Shown here piece by piece: positions 6,697 to 15,036 of a stretch of 64,000 bases of DNA. Both the position numbers and the translations under genes were made by a program. The notes beneath the pieces were generated by a model. It did no database searches and was not told where the DNA came from. It saw nothing but the letters and a program-made list of their open reading frames with translations. The stretch is from CAIRDP01 sp037138335 (GTDB taxonomy: Bacteria; Bacteroidota; Bacteroidia; Bacteroidales; FEN-979): positions 1 to 64,000 of the forward strand of contig JBAXIO010000017.1 in the NCBI GenBank assembly GCA_037138335.1, written 5' to 3'. Within the stretch, counting starts at the first letter, position 1; the number at the start of each line of letters is the position of its first letter.

Positions 6697-8617
6697 ATCT
6701 CACGGTTAATGAATAATTCCTTCCTGGCATCGGCCAGTTCTTTACACTTTGGTAGTCAACATCAAAAAGGTTATTGACTTTCACCTGTAAAGATATAGCA
6801 AAAGTATGCAAATTGAATGACTTGCCAAAAATAATATTCGACAATGAATATGCAGGCATATATGCTTGATTGTTAGGCGTTGTGTATCTTTTATTAACAA
6901 AAGTAAGATTGTACCCCAGGATGAAATTCCAGCAATTGAGGTTCAGTGTCCCGTTATATGTACTTTCTGGAATATATATGAGTTGTTTGCCGAGGGACAG
7001 GTCTTCGGGCGAGTTTGTCTTCTCGTATGTTGACCTGCAAAAAGTGAGGTTGTTTGATGATGTGATCTGCAGTTTACCAACCTTCCATTTCAGGTTCAGG
7101 CTGGCTTCGATCCCCCTGGCGTTCACTTCACTTACGTTCTGGGGTTGCCATACAGAAGGATTGTAAGGGAGAGGGCTCCATACGATCATGTCATGCATCC
7201 AGGAATAATATCCCGAAACAGATGTTTCAATAAAGAATTTCCCGCTCAGGGAAGGATAATTGTATGTAATGCCTCCTTCAATTACGTTATCGTATTCAGG
7301 TTTCAGGTCAGGGTTTCCCCAGTATTCCCAAAACAGGTCATTCAGGGTCGGGTAACGGTAATTCCGGGCAACATTTGCATTCAGGTAGAGGTTTATTTTA
7401 TTCAGTGGTTTGTATTCGAGACCAAGGGATGGGACGAAGGGCATGAATGCCCCGTCAAGATAATCTTCGCGCAGGATCAGCTGGGATTTGACATGGTCGT
7501 TGAACTTGTATGCCACTTCAAGATACAGCCCGAGTATGTTTCTTGTTTTTACACCTGAATATGAATCAGATTTTACATAATCGTAAGTAAAATCGACACC
7601 CGGCCTGATCGTAAGGTTTTTCACCCCCATCCAGGAAAACCTGGCTGATGAGAATGATGTATAACAGTTATGGTCATTATTAATTAACATACTGTCGTTC
7701 CTGTAGTTCATGAACTGGTTGACCAGTGAAGTCTTCAAGGAGAGATTCCACGATCTTTCCACCAGCTTATACTCAAGAATGGATCTCAGGGTTTTATTCA
7801 GCATTTTCTGAGGGTAGTATGTCGTACTTCCCTCGACAACAGGAGGAACGTCCCTGTTGTCATAGCTGTACCAAACACGGGCCGTAAAAAGATGTTTGTC
7901 TTTCAGTTTCCAGAATGCCTCTTCGGTGAGGCTATACTGCAAAACGTTTGCATTGCTCTGAATTACTTTTTCGCCCGTGAAATCATCGTTGTAAGGAAAA
8001 TTATTTACAGCCGAAGAGTAATTCATACGGGTATGGGACTGAAATGATGAAGTACCTGCAATGGCCCCTGCTTCGGTTGTGTAATTGTCGAAGCTCGCGA
8101 CAGTCTGGGCTATTGTTGCGTGTATCCTGTTGTTCCAATCGGGATTTGTGACAAGGTTTACAACGCCTCCAAAAGCCCCGCTGGTTTTGGTAAGGCCGGA
8201 AGCCCCGTACAGAACTTCAATCTCGTCAAAAGCGGAGACAGGGATCTGTGAAAAGTCAGATTGGCCAAGCATGGGATTGCTCAGGCTGATTCCATTCCAA
8301 TCCACTTGGGTATGATTGGCCGGGGTCCCCCTGAATGAGCTGGTGGCAAGGCTTCCCGGGCTGTATGATTTTATAAAGATTGTCGATATCTGTGACAGAA
8401 CGGTCGAAAGATCGGCATCACGGTATGGCAGGAGGATCAGCGAGTCAAACTTTACTTTTTTATACCCGTTGTTGTCGGGAATCAGGTTGGCCCTGACTTC
8501 TGTTTCTTTCAGCTGCAAAGTATCCTTGAAAGATTGGGCATTTAAATTGCATGGATCCTGAAGAAGAAAGAAAAAGTGAATCCCGCCGAAAAGAAAGTAT
8601 TTTATGAAAGTATTAAT
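6680..8617 (-). CDS. TonB-dependent outer-membrane receptor (BtuB-like), apparent non-canonical start
   Basis: Plug domain at the N-terminal end ('SYSPGSLATSSFRG', 'DWNGISLSNP', then 'VLYGASGLTKTSGAFGG') followed by a 22-strand-type barrel ending in a phenylalanine-rich strand (VRFEFKK). No carboxypeptidase-like leader domain. The first ATG/GTG/TTG in frame is a TTG at 8518, which would leave no signal peptide. Reading upstream from there to the in-frame TGA at 8621-8623 gives a convincing signal peptide ending NAQS, but its only possible initiators are ATT at 8617-8615 or ATA at 8605-8603. ATT would share one base with the TAA of the upstream gene (8613-8615), as in coupled genes. I annotate to the ATT. 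Product imports a small ligand with TonB energy. Confidence 0.75.
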   Translation of the reverse strand: MNTFIKYFLFGGIHFFFLLQDPCNLNAQSFKDTLQLKETEVRANLIPDNNGYKKVKFDSLILLPYRDADLSTVLSQISTIFIKSYSPGSLATSSFRGTPANHTQVDWNGISLSNPMLGQSDFSQIPVSAFDEIEVLYGASGLTKTSGAFGGVVNLVTNPDWNNRIHATIAQTVASFDNYTTEAGAIAGTSSFQSHTRMNYSSAVNNFPYNDDFTGEKVIQSNANVLQYSLTEEAFWKLKDKHLFTARVWYSYDNRDVPPVVEGSTTYYPQKMLNKTLRSILEYKLVERSWNLSLKTSLVNQFMNYRNDSMLINNDHNCYTSFSSARFSWMGVKNLTIRPGVDFTYDYVKSDSYSGVKTRNILGLYLEVAYKFNDHVKSQLILREDYLDGAFMPFVPSLGLEYKPLNKINLYLNANVARNYRYPTLNDLFWEYWGNPDLKPEYDNVIEGGITYNYPSLSGKFFIETSVSGYYSWMHDMIVWSPLPYNPSVWQPQNVSEVNARGIEASLNLKWKVGKLQITSSNNLTFCRSTYEKTNSPEDLSLGKQLIYIPESTYNGTLNLNCWNFILGYNLTFVNKRYTTPNNQAYMPAYSLSNIIFGKSFNLHTFAISLQVKVNNLFDVDYQSVKNWPMPGRNYSLTVRFEFKK

Positions 8618-9617
8618 ATTTCAGCAGTTTTTTTGTTAAACGCCAGGAGGTTCCGGAAGAAGTGAAATTTACAAAGTAAATTCCTGAAGGGATGTGTGAG
8701 ATATCAACATGGGTAGAAACAGAGAATGAGGACTGTATCAATATTCTTCCGGTCTGGTCGGTAATCTCATAATGAAGCGGCACTGATGTCCCGGTAAAGA
8801 ACCCAGCCTCGACAGAGCAGGGGTTCGGTATTATACTGATAACCGGCGCAGTCAACTCCCTGTTATCGGAAGTAGGGGCATTTTGCACCAGGCCTACGCC
8901 ATCAAGGTCAAATCCCCCTGTATCAAAGGGAGTTGGCCAGGGATCATTTATTTTATGATCCTGGGAATCATAGCGTGAATAGCTATCCTGAAGGTCTCCC
9001 ACAACATCAATAATCCTGATATGGGTTATATGATGAATGTTAACAGCTGCACTGTCTTTAAGCTGGTTCAGGTCAAACGGGGTCCCGTAAAACAAGCGGT
9101 ATTTCCCGGCAAGATTATTGATCTTTCTTGTATCTACCGTATCAAAAGCGCCAACCTGCTGCAGGGTCTGAGTAAGCGACACGGAGGGGAAACGTACAAA
9201 ATTCACACCGTCGGAACTCACTTCCACGTATGCAAGTTCAAGGAACCCGTCACTGAAAGAGTTTTCAAAAACAGCGAAGTCCCAGCCTATATGATCTGAA
9301 ATTATTGTATCAAAAGTAAGTGTTGCGATGCCTCCGTCACCCAGGCTGAGAACAAGACCATCGGGTTTGCCGGTCGACATATACACATTTCCATAGGAAG
9401 CCCTGTTAGAGTTGCTATAAACAAAATTCGTATCGGCGATATCAACAAACCCCCTGCTCACCGTACAGTTTGTTGCCCAGGCATAAAAAACAGAACTGTC
9501 TTTGCTGATTGCGGTAGTACCTGTAAAACCCGGAGGCGGTGCATACTGACCAAATGAAGAATCAGTGATCAGGATCAGTGAGATTACTGCCCAAAGTAAT
9601 TTCAATTGCTGCTTCAT
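8613..9617 (-). CDS. T9SS-sorted cell-surface protein of the uptake operon
   Basis: Start taken at the ATG ending at 9617, which gives a normal signal peptide ending SSFGQ; the frame extends to 9641 with a non-signal leader. The central part (about residues 20-250) is a beta-rich domain with 'WDFAVFENSF', 'AYVEVSSDG' and 'GGFDLDGVGLV', a family often called 'cell surface protein' and seen near TonB receptors in Bacteroidota. The last 75 or so residues form a type A T9SS sorting domain ('IIPNPCS', 'SGIYFVN', ending in KKLLKY). Exported through the outer membrane and probably attached there. It is the first gene of the operon; its stop touches the receptor start. The ligand is unknown. Confidence 0.75.
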   Translation of the reverse strand: MKQQLKLLWAVISLILITDSSFGQYAPPPGFTGTTAISKDSSVFYAWATNCTVSRGFVDIADTNFVYSNSNRASYGNVYMSTGKPDGLVLSLGDGGIATLTFDTIISDHIGWDFAVFENSFSDGFLELAYVEVSSDGVNFVRFPSVSLTQTLQQVGAFDTVDTRKINNLAGKYRLFYGTPFDLNQLKDSAAVNIHHITHIRIIDVVGDLQDSYSRYDSQDHKINDPWPTPFDTGGFDLDGVGLVQNAPTSDNRELTAPVISIIPNPCSVEAGFFTGTSVPLHYEITDQTGRILIQSSFSVSTHVDISHIPSGIYFVNFTSSGTSWRLTKKLLKY

Positions 9618-9678
9618 GGAGCGAAGATACAAATTCTCCATACAAGAGGATAAGAAACCATTGAATCCTTATATTTCT

Positions 9679-9686
9679 TACCTTTG
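9679..9686 (+). promoter_or_regulatory. -7 box upstream of the small lipoprotein
   Basis: TACCTTTG fits TAnnTTTG and lies 18 bp before the ATG at 9705. It overlaps the TTG at 9684, which argues that the ATG at 9705 is the true start. Confidence 0.4.
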
Positions 9687-9704
9687 ACAAATCAATTATC
9701 AAGC

Positions 9705-9932
9705 ATGAATTTCAGATTTTCCGGGCCCAGGGGGCTCTTATTGATAATCATATCCGCCGGATTGTGCCTGGTATTTCTACTTGGAGCCTGCTCAGGGAAT
9801 AAATATTCCTGCGAAGCCAATCATTCCAGGAATTACCATAAAATCAAGAAGAATAAAAGCAACTACAACCTTCTTTACAGCCCGAAATCGAGACCTGTCC
9901 CAAAAGACTACATGCTTAAAAACGGCAGGTAG
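9705..9932 (+). CDS. small lipoprotein, 75 residues
   Basis: I do not recognise a family. The protein has a long hydrophobic signal (residues about 11-27), a lipobox LLGAC, then a basic, Tyr/Asn/Lys-rich tail of about 45 residues with two further cysteines absent from the rest. Such short lipoproteins are widespread in Bacteroidota, often with no known role. Supporting points are a good lipobox and a -7 box just upstream. It is divergent from the T9SS protein gene and converges on the thioesterase gene. Function unknown. Confidence 0.6.
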   Translation: MNFRFSGPRGLLLIIISAGLCLVFLLGACSGNKYSCEANHSRNYHKIKKNKSNYNLLYSPKSRPVPKDYMLKNGR

Positions 9933-9964
9933 CCCTCCCCTGCGGTTCATTTGTCAGATTTGTT

Positions 9965-10435
9965 TCAGTAGAAGTTTTGGGCCCCCGGATAATACAGGGT
10001 TCCCTTCGCTTTTTCAGGAGATACAGTGAAATATACCATTACTGATTCTGCACAAAGCACCCCGCCGTGATCGAATATTTTTACCGAAATGTCGGCCAGG
10101 TTCCTTCTCATCCTCAGGAGGGATGCACGAATCGTTAATGTTCCCCTGTCAACATAAAGTGGTTTGATATACCTGACCTCAGCTTTTGATGTGACCCCGG
10201 CTGACTTTAACCTGACATACACAAACCAGCTTGCGATCTCGTCCATCAGCGTTGCCTGTATACCCCCGTGAAGTATGGTATGATATCCCTGGAAATGTTT
10301 TTTTGGTTCCCAGTAAGAAACAATTTCCTCTCCATCTTCAAAAAACTTCATCTGGAGGCCAATGGAATTACCGGGTGAACAACCAAAACAATTGTACCCT
10401 TCCAGCGACACAAATGGATTGCGAAGTTCCTTCAT
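9965..10435 (-). CDS. PaaI-family hotdog-fold thioesterase
   Basis: A 156-residue single hotdog domain. The N-terminal 'CFGCSPGNSIGLQM' and the helix motif 'HGGIQATLMDEIASW' (residues about 56-70), with the catalytic Asp in the HGG..D position, identify a PaaI/YiiD-like acyl-CoA thioesterase. It hydrolyses an acyl- or aryl-CoA in the cytoplasm; the exact substrate is not predictable. The gene follows the MORN protein gene after 6 bp on the same strand and is probably co-transcribed with it, though no functional link is clear. Confidence 0.85.
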   Translation of the reverse strand: MKELRNPFVSLEGYNCFGCSPGNSIGLQMKFFEDGEEIVSYWEPKKHFQGYHTILHGGIQATLMDEIASWFVYVRLKSAGVTSKAEVRYIKPLYVDRGTLTIRASLLRMRRNLADISVKIFDHGGVLCAESVMVYFTVSPEKAKGTLYYPGAQNFY

Positions 10436-10441
10436 CAGGAA

Positions 10442-11221
10442 TTATTTTGGTGCATTCCCTGCTTTAAACTTGGTGGTTTTAACAGCCTTCCCGGTCTCAT
10501 CATATTCAACCCAAGGTCCATCTTTCAGGCCGTTTACGTATTTCCCGGTGATTTTGAGTTTGCCATTCCTGTAAAACTCCTTATACTCCCCGGTAAGTTC
10601 GTTCTTTGTATAATTCGACAATATCTGTACAGTGTCGTTATCGTAAAACGTCTTCTGCACACCTTCAAAATTTCCGGCTTTATAACTGTATTCGGCCATG
10701 AGCCTTCCGTTTTTATTAAACCAGCGTGAAGAACCATTTTTCTGATTGTCACCGTAATATGATTCTTCCTGCATCTTACCGGTTTCATAATACAAGCGGT
10801 AAACCCCGTTTTTCAGCCCTTTCTGATAATTTGTTTCTGAAATCGGGAAATCACCCACTTGTGAATACACTATCTGCGGCCCGTTAAGCACTCCAAGCTG
10901 ATAAGATTCATATAAGGTGACCTTTCCCCTGCGATCGATCTGAACTGAAGGACCGTCTTTCAACCCATTCTTATAATATTCAAGTTTGGCAATGAAGTTG
11001 TTGGCATAAAACCCCACCCAGTTGCCGTCTTTTATGTTCTGCTTATAAAATCCCTTGTTTGTGACATCCCCTGATTTCTCTTCCCAGTAGCCGGATTTCA
11101 TCCCTGAGACATCTAATCTATTAATAGTATCCGAAGCTTTAATTAGGGGTTTTACCTGTGACCTAAGCATGATTGGGATCAGAAACAGGAATGTGACAGC
11201 GATAAGGACGTACTTTTTCAT
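10442..11221 (-). CDS. secreted MORN/YwqK-repeat protein
   Basis: Signal peptide (residues 1-21) followed by about nine repeats of a 'G.Y..G...G.W..Y..NG' unit, as in MORN and YwqK-type repeat proteins, to the C-terminus. These repeats form an extended beta-meander used as a protein- or lipid-binding surface; in Bacteroidota the exported forms have no known biochemical role. YwqK antitoxin annotations come from Bacillus and should not be carried over, since this one is exported. It sits between rimO (59 bp upstream) and the thioesterase gene on the same strand. Confidence 0.75.
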   Translation of the reverse strand: MKKYVLIAVTFLFLIPIMLRSQVKPLIKASDTINRLDVSGMKSGYWEEKSGDVTNKGFYKQNIKDGNWVGFYANNFIAKLEYYKNGLKDGPSVQIDRRGKVTLYESYQLGVLNGPQIVYSQVGDFPISETNYQKGLKNGVYRLYYETGKMQEESYYGDNQKNGSSRWFNKNGRLMAEYSYKAGNFEGVQKTFYDNDTVQILSNYTKNELTGEYKEFYRNGKLKITGKYVNGLKDGPWVEYDETGKAVKTTKFKAGNAPK

Positions 11222-11280
11222 ATTGCTTTATTTTGGGGTTCTTTCTTCTTGTAATTTTAATAATTGCAGCAAATTTAAAT

Positions 11281-12615
11281 TTATTTCCTTCTTAATCCAA
11301 GCTTCTTCAAGGGGTCTGCGTACAGATCAAAACTCTCGGCCGATGTAATGCTTACATCCGAAAACGTACCCGGTTTTAATTTATTGCCGGCAGCAGGGAT
11401 AAGAACTTCATTATCAATCTCAGGGGAATCGCCCTCGGAACGGGCAATATAATAATCCCCTTCCCTGCGGTCGATAAGCACCCTGAGGTTGGAGCCAAGC
11501 AGGCCCAGGTTTTTATTCAGCGAGATCCCCTCCTGCACCTGCATGATCTCTTCAAGCCTTTCCTGCATGATTTTCCTGTTTACGTCATCCCGGAGTTTGA
11601 AAGCAGGTGTGCCTTCTTCATGCGAATATGCAAATACACCCAGCCGGTCAAACCCGGTCTCGCGAACAAATTCAAGCAATTCGCGGTATTCCAGGTCTGT
11701 TTCCCCCGGGTATCCTACGATGAAACTGCTTCTGAGGATAACACCGGGGATCTCCTTCCTGATGGTTTCTACAAGTTTACGGGTTTTAGCCGATGAAAGC
11801 CCCCGCTTCATTGACCTCAGTATCCTATTATTAATATGTTGCAGGGGGATGTCAATATACCTGCAGATATTTTTATGTTCCCTGAACACCTGTAAAAGAT
11901 CATGAGGGAACCCATGAGGGTAAGCATAATGCAGCCTGATCCAGCCGTTTTCATTGATTTTTGCAAGATCCCCGAGAAGGCCGGCAATCTTCCTGCTGCC
12001 GTAAAGGTCAAGACCGTAATATGTGGTATCCTGCGAAATAACAATAAGTTCTTTGACCCCATTGTCAACAAGTCCTTTTGCTTCTTTCAGTATGTCGGCG
12101 GATGACCTTGATACATGGCCCCCGCGTATCCCCGGGATTGCGCAGAACGAACATTTACGGTCACATCCTTCTGCGATTTTCAGATAGGCATAATGTGAAG
12201 GTGTGGAGATCATTCTTTCGCCGAGAAGGCGCTTGTTATAATGTGCACCAAGGTCCCCGACAATAGTTTTCAGTTCGTTGACCCCATAAAAAGCATCGAC
12301 CTCCGGTATGTCCTTCCTGAGCTGCTCCCTGTAACGTTCTGAGAGGCAGCCCATGACAAAGACATGTTTAAGCTTACCTTCCGTTTTTGCCTGCACGTAT
12401 CCGAGGATGGTTTCGACCGATTCCTGTTTGGCATCCCCTATAAATCCGCAGGTATTGATGACCATGGTATCAATGCCTTTTATGGAGGAAGGATCGAAGG
12501 AGATTTTTACCTTGCTTGCATCAAGCTGTTTCTGAAGGAGCTCCGAATCTATGAGATTCTTGGCACAACCAAGGGAAACAATACCAACAGTATGGGGCCG
12601 GGATCTGGTTTTCAA
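11281..12615 (-). CDS. rimO: ribosomal protein uS12 methylthiotransferase RimO
   Basis: Radical SAM methylthiotransferase that adds a methylthio group to the conserved Asp of ribosomal protein S12. The N-terminal MTTase domain holds its cluster cysteines at about 17 (SLGCAKN), 56 (NTCGF) and 90 (MGC); the radical SAM CxxxCxxC is at 151, 155 and 158 (CDRKCSFC); a TRAM domain ends the protein. The 444 residues are full length. The start appears to be TTG at 12615-12613, 11 bp after the ftsY stop: no ATG or GTG exists between the in-frame region upstream and the first cluster motif. The gene is in the rpmG-DUF4295-ftsY-rimO group. Confidence 0.93.
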   Translation of the reverse strand: MKTRSRPHTVGIVSLGCAKNLIDSELLQKQLDASKVKISFDPSSIKGIDTMVINTCGFIGDAKQESVETILGYVQAKTEGKLKHVFVMGCLSERYREQLRKDIPEVDAFYGVNELKTIVGDLGAHYNKRLLGERMISTPSHYAYLKIAEGCDRKCSFCAIPGIRGGHVSRSSADILKEAKGLVDNGVKELIVISQDTTYYGLDLYGSRKIAGLLGDLAKINENGWIRLHYAYPHGFPHDLLQVFREHKNICRYIDIPLQHINNRILRSMKRGLSSAKTRKLVETIRKEIPGVILRSSFIVGYPGETDLEYRELLEFVRETGFDRLGVFAYSHEEGTPAFKLRDDVNRKIMQERLEEIMQVQEGISLNKNLGLLGSNLRVLIDRREGDYYIARSEGDSPEIDNEVLIPAAGNKLKPGTFSDVSITSAESFDLYADPLKKLGLRRK

Positions 12616-12626
12616 CCGGGATAGGA

Positions 12627-13577
12627 TTAATTAAAAAGACTGTCAACAAATTCAACCCTGTTAAAGATCTGGAGGTGTTCCAGTTTTTCCCCAACCCCAA
12701 TATACTTTACAGGAATTTTAAACTGGTCGGATATTCCTATCACAACGCCGCCTTTTGCGGTTCCGTCAAGCTTTGTAAGGCAAAGGGCGTTCACTTCGGT
12801 TGCTGCGGTAAATTGTTTCGCCTGTTCAAAGGCGTTCTGTCCCGTAGATGCATCCAAAACCAGGAGGACTTCATGCGGTGCATCAGGAATAAGTTTCTGA
12901 ACCACTTTCCTGATCTTTGAAAGCTCGTTCATGAGGTTGATTTTATTATGGAGGCGACCTGCGGTGTCGATGATCACCACATCGATGTTCCTCGCGATGG
13001 CCGAATTCACTGTATCGTAAGCAACCGAGGCGGGATCCGCACCCATTCCCTGGTCGATGATCGGTACATCCACCCTGGCGGCCCATATCTTAAGCTGGTC
13101 AACTGCAGCAGCCCTGAACGTATCGGCCGCTCCCAGCAGGACCGATTTTCCTGCTTTTTTAAAGTGGTAGGCAAGTTTTCCAATGGTCGTTGTTTTGCCT
13201 ACACCATTCACTCCAACAACCAGTATTACATATGGTTTCGAAGGGAGAGGGAAATCAAATCCTTTTTGGTCCTCAATGGAATTTTCCAGCAGCAGGCCGG
13301 CGATCTCCTCCTTGAGGATAATATTCAATTCACCGGTGCCAAGGTATTTGTCGCGGGCAACCCTGTTCTGTATGCGTTCCACTATCCTGACCGTTGTCTC
13401 AACCCCTACATCCGAAGTCACCAGGATCTCCTCCAGGTTATCCAGCACTTCGTCGTCAACCTTTGATTTGCCTGCAACAGCCTTTGATATCCTTGTAAAG
13501 ATGCTGGCCTTGGTCTTTTCAAGCCCTTTGTCGAGGTCTTCTTTTTTATCCTTGCTCAGGAAACTGAACAGTCCCAT
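12627..13577 (-). CDS. ftsY: signal recognition particle receptor FtsY
   Basis: SRP receptor GTPase that docks ribosome-SRP complexes at the inner membrane for SecYEG insertion. The N-terminal four-helix N domain (residues about 25-105) is followed by the G domain: G1 GVNGVGKTT (122-130), the DTFRAAA insertion-box region, G3 DTAGR and G4 TKLDG. There is almost no acidic A domain, as is usual in Bacteroidota, giving 316 residues. Start ATG at 13577. It lies downstream of a clear hairpin terminator that separates it from rpmG and the DUF4295 gene, so its expression may depend on read-through or on its own promoter. Confidence 0.95.
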   Translation of the reverse strand: MGLFSFLSKDKKEDLDKGLEKTKASIFTRISKAVAGKSKVDDEVLDNLEEILVTSDVGVETTVRIVERIQNRVARDKYLGTGELNIILKEEIAGLLLENSIEDQKGFDFPLPSKPYVILVVGVNGVGKTTTIGKLAYHFKKAGKSVLLGAADTFRAAAVDQLKIWAARVDVPIIDQGMGADPASVAYDTVNSAIARNIDVVIIDTAGRLHNKINLMNELSKIRKVVQKLIPDAPHEVLLVLDASTGQNAFEQAKQFTAATEVNALCLTKLDGTAKGGVVIGISDQFKIPVKYIGVGEKLEHLQIFNRVEFVDSLFN

Positions 13578-13590
13578 GGTTTGGGTTTAT

Positions 13591-13623
13591 ATAAAAAAAG
13601 CTTTTTTCGGGTGAAAAAAGCTT
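13591..13623 (-). terminator. intrinsic terminator between DUF4295 gene and ftsY
   Basis: On the minus strand an 11-bp perfect stem (arms 13613-13623 and 13598-13608, AAGCTTTTTTC and its complement) with a 4-base loop is followed by a run of seven T. It would end or attenuate transcripts from the rpmG promoter before ftsY. Confidence 0.7.
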
Positions 13624-13644
13624 TCCTTGTTTGAAAAAAATCGT

Positions 13645-13809
13645 TTAATCGAGCTTTCCTGCCAGGAAGTCTTTCACCTGGTCGTTGGGAACCATAGCTT
13701 CCTTGAAAACGTAAGCTCCGGTTTTCTTGGAACGAACCATGCGGATCACTTTAGTGTAATCTTTACCGGTTGTAGAACCTTTAAATGAAGCAACTACTTT
13801 CTTTGCCAT
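13645..13809 (-). CDS. DUF4295 family protein, ribosomal-operon small protein
   Basis: A 54-residue, very basic protein beginning MAKKVVASFKGSTTG and ending AGKLD. It matches the DUF4295 family found in Bacteroidota directly after rpmG, as here (the rpmG stop is 8 bp upstream). The constant link with L33 and its size and charge suggest a ribosome-associated protein, but no function has been shown to my knowledge. The start at 13809 is fixed by the conserved MAKK opening. Confidence 0.85.
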   Translation of the reverse strand: MAKKVVASFKGSTTGKDYTKVIRMVRSKKTGAYVFKEAMVPNDQVKDFLAGKLD

Positions 13810-13817
13810 AATACAAC

Positions 13818-14006
13818 TTATTTAATTTCTTTATGAACTGTCACTTTTTTGAGGTATGAGTTGTATTTTTTCAACTCAAGTCTTTCAGGTGTGTTCTTTT
13901 TGTTTTTCTTGGTGACATAACGCGATATCCCGGGCACACCGCTGGTTTTCTGCTCCGTGCATTCCAGAATCACTTGAATTCTCTGGTCTTTGCTCTTCTT
14001 TGCCAT
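13818..14006 (-). CDS. rpmG: 50S ribosomal protein bL33
   Basis: Large-subunit protein L33, 62 residues, with the typical core 'RIQVILECTEQ...SRYVTKKNKKNTPERLELKKY'. Only one of the four zinc-ribbon cysteines remains, so this is the zinc-free (C-minus) form. In most Bacteroidota rpmB (L28) lies directly upstream; here the upstream gene is the divergent xerD and no rpmB is present in the window. A two-element Bacteroidota promoter stands 30 bp upstream of the start. Confidence 0.93.
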   Translation of the reverse strand: MAKKSKDQRIQVILECTEQKTSGVPGISRYVTKKNKKNTPERLELKKYNSYLKKVTVHKEIK

Positions 14007-14036
14007 GAAAAATTATTCTTAAAAATTAAGGGACTG

Positions 14037-14069
14037 CAAAAGTACAAACTTTCCCTGAATAAACAAAAA
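14037..14069 (-). promoter_or_regulatory. promoter of the rpmG operon
   Basis: On the minus strand a TTTTTG/TTG -33 element (14064-14069), a 19-bp spacer and TACTTTTG (14037-14044) match the Bacteroidota promoter pattern well. The box lies 30 bp before the rpmG start. Confidence 0.7.
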
Positions 14070-14117
14070 TATTTTAATACTTTTAGACTATCAATTAATC
14101 CTGAGCTGTTTTATCCA

Positions 14118-15023
14118 ATGCAGATGAACTGGAAATCCTATGTAAACGGCTATCAATCCTTTCTCCGTCTTGAGAAATCCTTATCTCTTAATTCCATCGA
14201 AGCATACCTGCATGACGTTGAAAAGCTGATACAATACCTTGAATTCAGCAGCAACAAGTCAGGGCCAGGGCAGGTCACGCTGAAAGACCTCCAGGAATTT
14301 CTGAAATGGATCACCGGTTTAGGAATGACAGCCACTTCGCAAGCCCGGATTGTGTCAGGGCTGAAAGGTTTTTATAAATACCTTTTACTCGAGAATATTA
14401 TCAATAAAGATCCGACCGAACTACTTGAATCACCCAAAACCGGCCGCAAGCTGCCTGTATTCCTGTCGGTAGCTGAAATAAACGCATTGACCGGGGTTAT
14501 CGATCTCAGCACCCCCGAAGGAAAGCGCAATAAGGCAATCCTCGAGGTAATGTATGGCTGCGGATTACGTGTTTCGGAAGTGGTCGGACTCAGGATAACG
14601 AACCTGTATTTCAGCGAAGGGTTTATTAAGGTGGTAGGAAAAGGAAATAAGGAAAGGCTTGTCCCGCTGGGATCCCTTGCCATGAACGAGATTGTTCACT
14701 ATTTGAGAGAGGTCAGGACCGGGATCCCTGTAAAGCCGGGCAACGACGATATTGTATTCCTGAACCGCAGGGGATCAAAGCTGAGCAGGGTCATGATCTT
14801 TACCATTATCAAAGCTCTTGCGACGAAGGCGGGTATAAAGAAAAATATCAGTCCGCATACATTCCGGCATTCCTTTGCAACCCACCTGGTTGAAGGCGGG
14901 GCCGACCTGAGGGCGGTCCAGGAGATGCTGGGCCATGAGTCCATCACCACCACCGAGATCTATACCCATCTTGACAGGGAGTACCTGAGGAGCACCATTA
15001 TACAATTCCATCCCAGGAGCTGA
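14118..15023 (+). CDS. xerD: site-specific tyrosine recombinase XerD
   Basis: Chromosome-dimer-resolving tyrosine recombinase. The N-terminal SAM-like core-binding domain (residues about 5-95) precedes the catalytic domain with the complete set R151 (GCGLRVSE), K175, H247 and R250 (HTFRHSFATH), H273 (LGHESI) and Tyr282 (IYTH). The 301-residue length and 'LRVSEVVGL' motif fit XerD rather than a phage integrase. I choose the ATG at 14118 since upstream residues are not conserved in the family. It is divergent from rpmG and converges on an SDR gene, with no att-like repeats nearby. Confidence 0.9.
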   Translation: MQMNWKSYVNGYQSFLRLEKSLSLNSIEAYLHDVEKLIQYLEFSSNKSGPGQVTLKDLQEFLKWITGLGMTATSQARIVSGLKGFYKYLLLENIINKDPTELLESPKTGRKLPVFLSVAEINALTGVIDLSTPEGKRNKAILEVMYGCGLRVSEVVGLRITNLYFSEGFIKVVGKGNKERLVPLGSLAMNEIVHYLREVRTGIPVKPGNDDIVFLNRRGSKLSRVMIFTIIKALATKAGIKKNISPHTFRHSFATHLVEGGADLRAVQEMLGHESITTTEIYTHLDREYLRSTIIQFHPRS

Positions 15024-15036
15024 GCGCTCGTATAAT

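Noticed and set aside
9618..9704. Cobalamin riboswitch upstream of the TonB receptor operon
   Set aside because: The 87-bp divergent gap is too short for a full B12 riboswitch, and no B12-box-like sequence was seen.
10442..11221. YwqK-type antitoxin
   Set aside because: The protein has a signal peptide, so a cytoplasmic toxin-antitoxin role is unlikely, and no toxin gene adjoins it.
14118..15023. Tyrosine recombinase as sign of a mobile element or integron
   Set aside because: It has the length and motifs of housekeeping XerD, with no att repeats, cargo or integrase-type neighbours.
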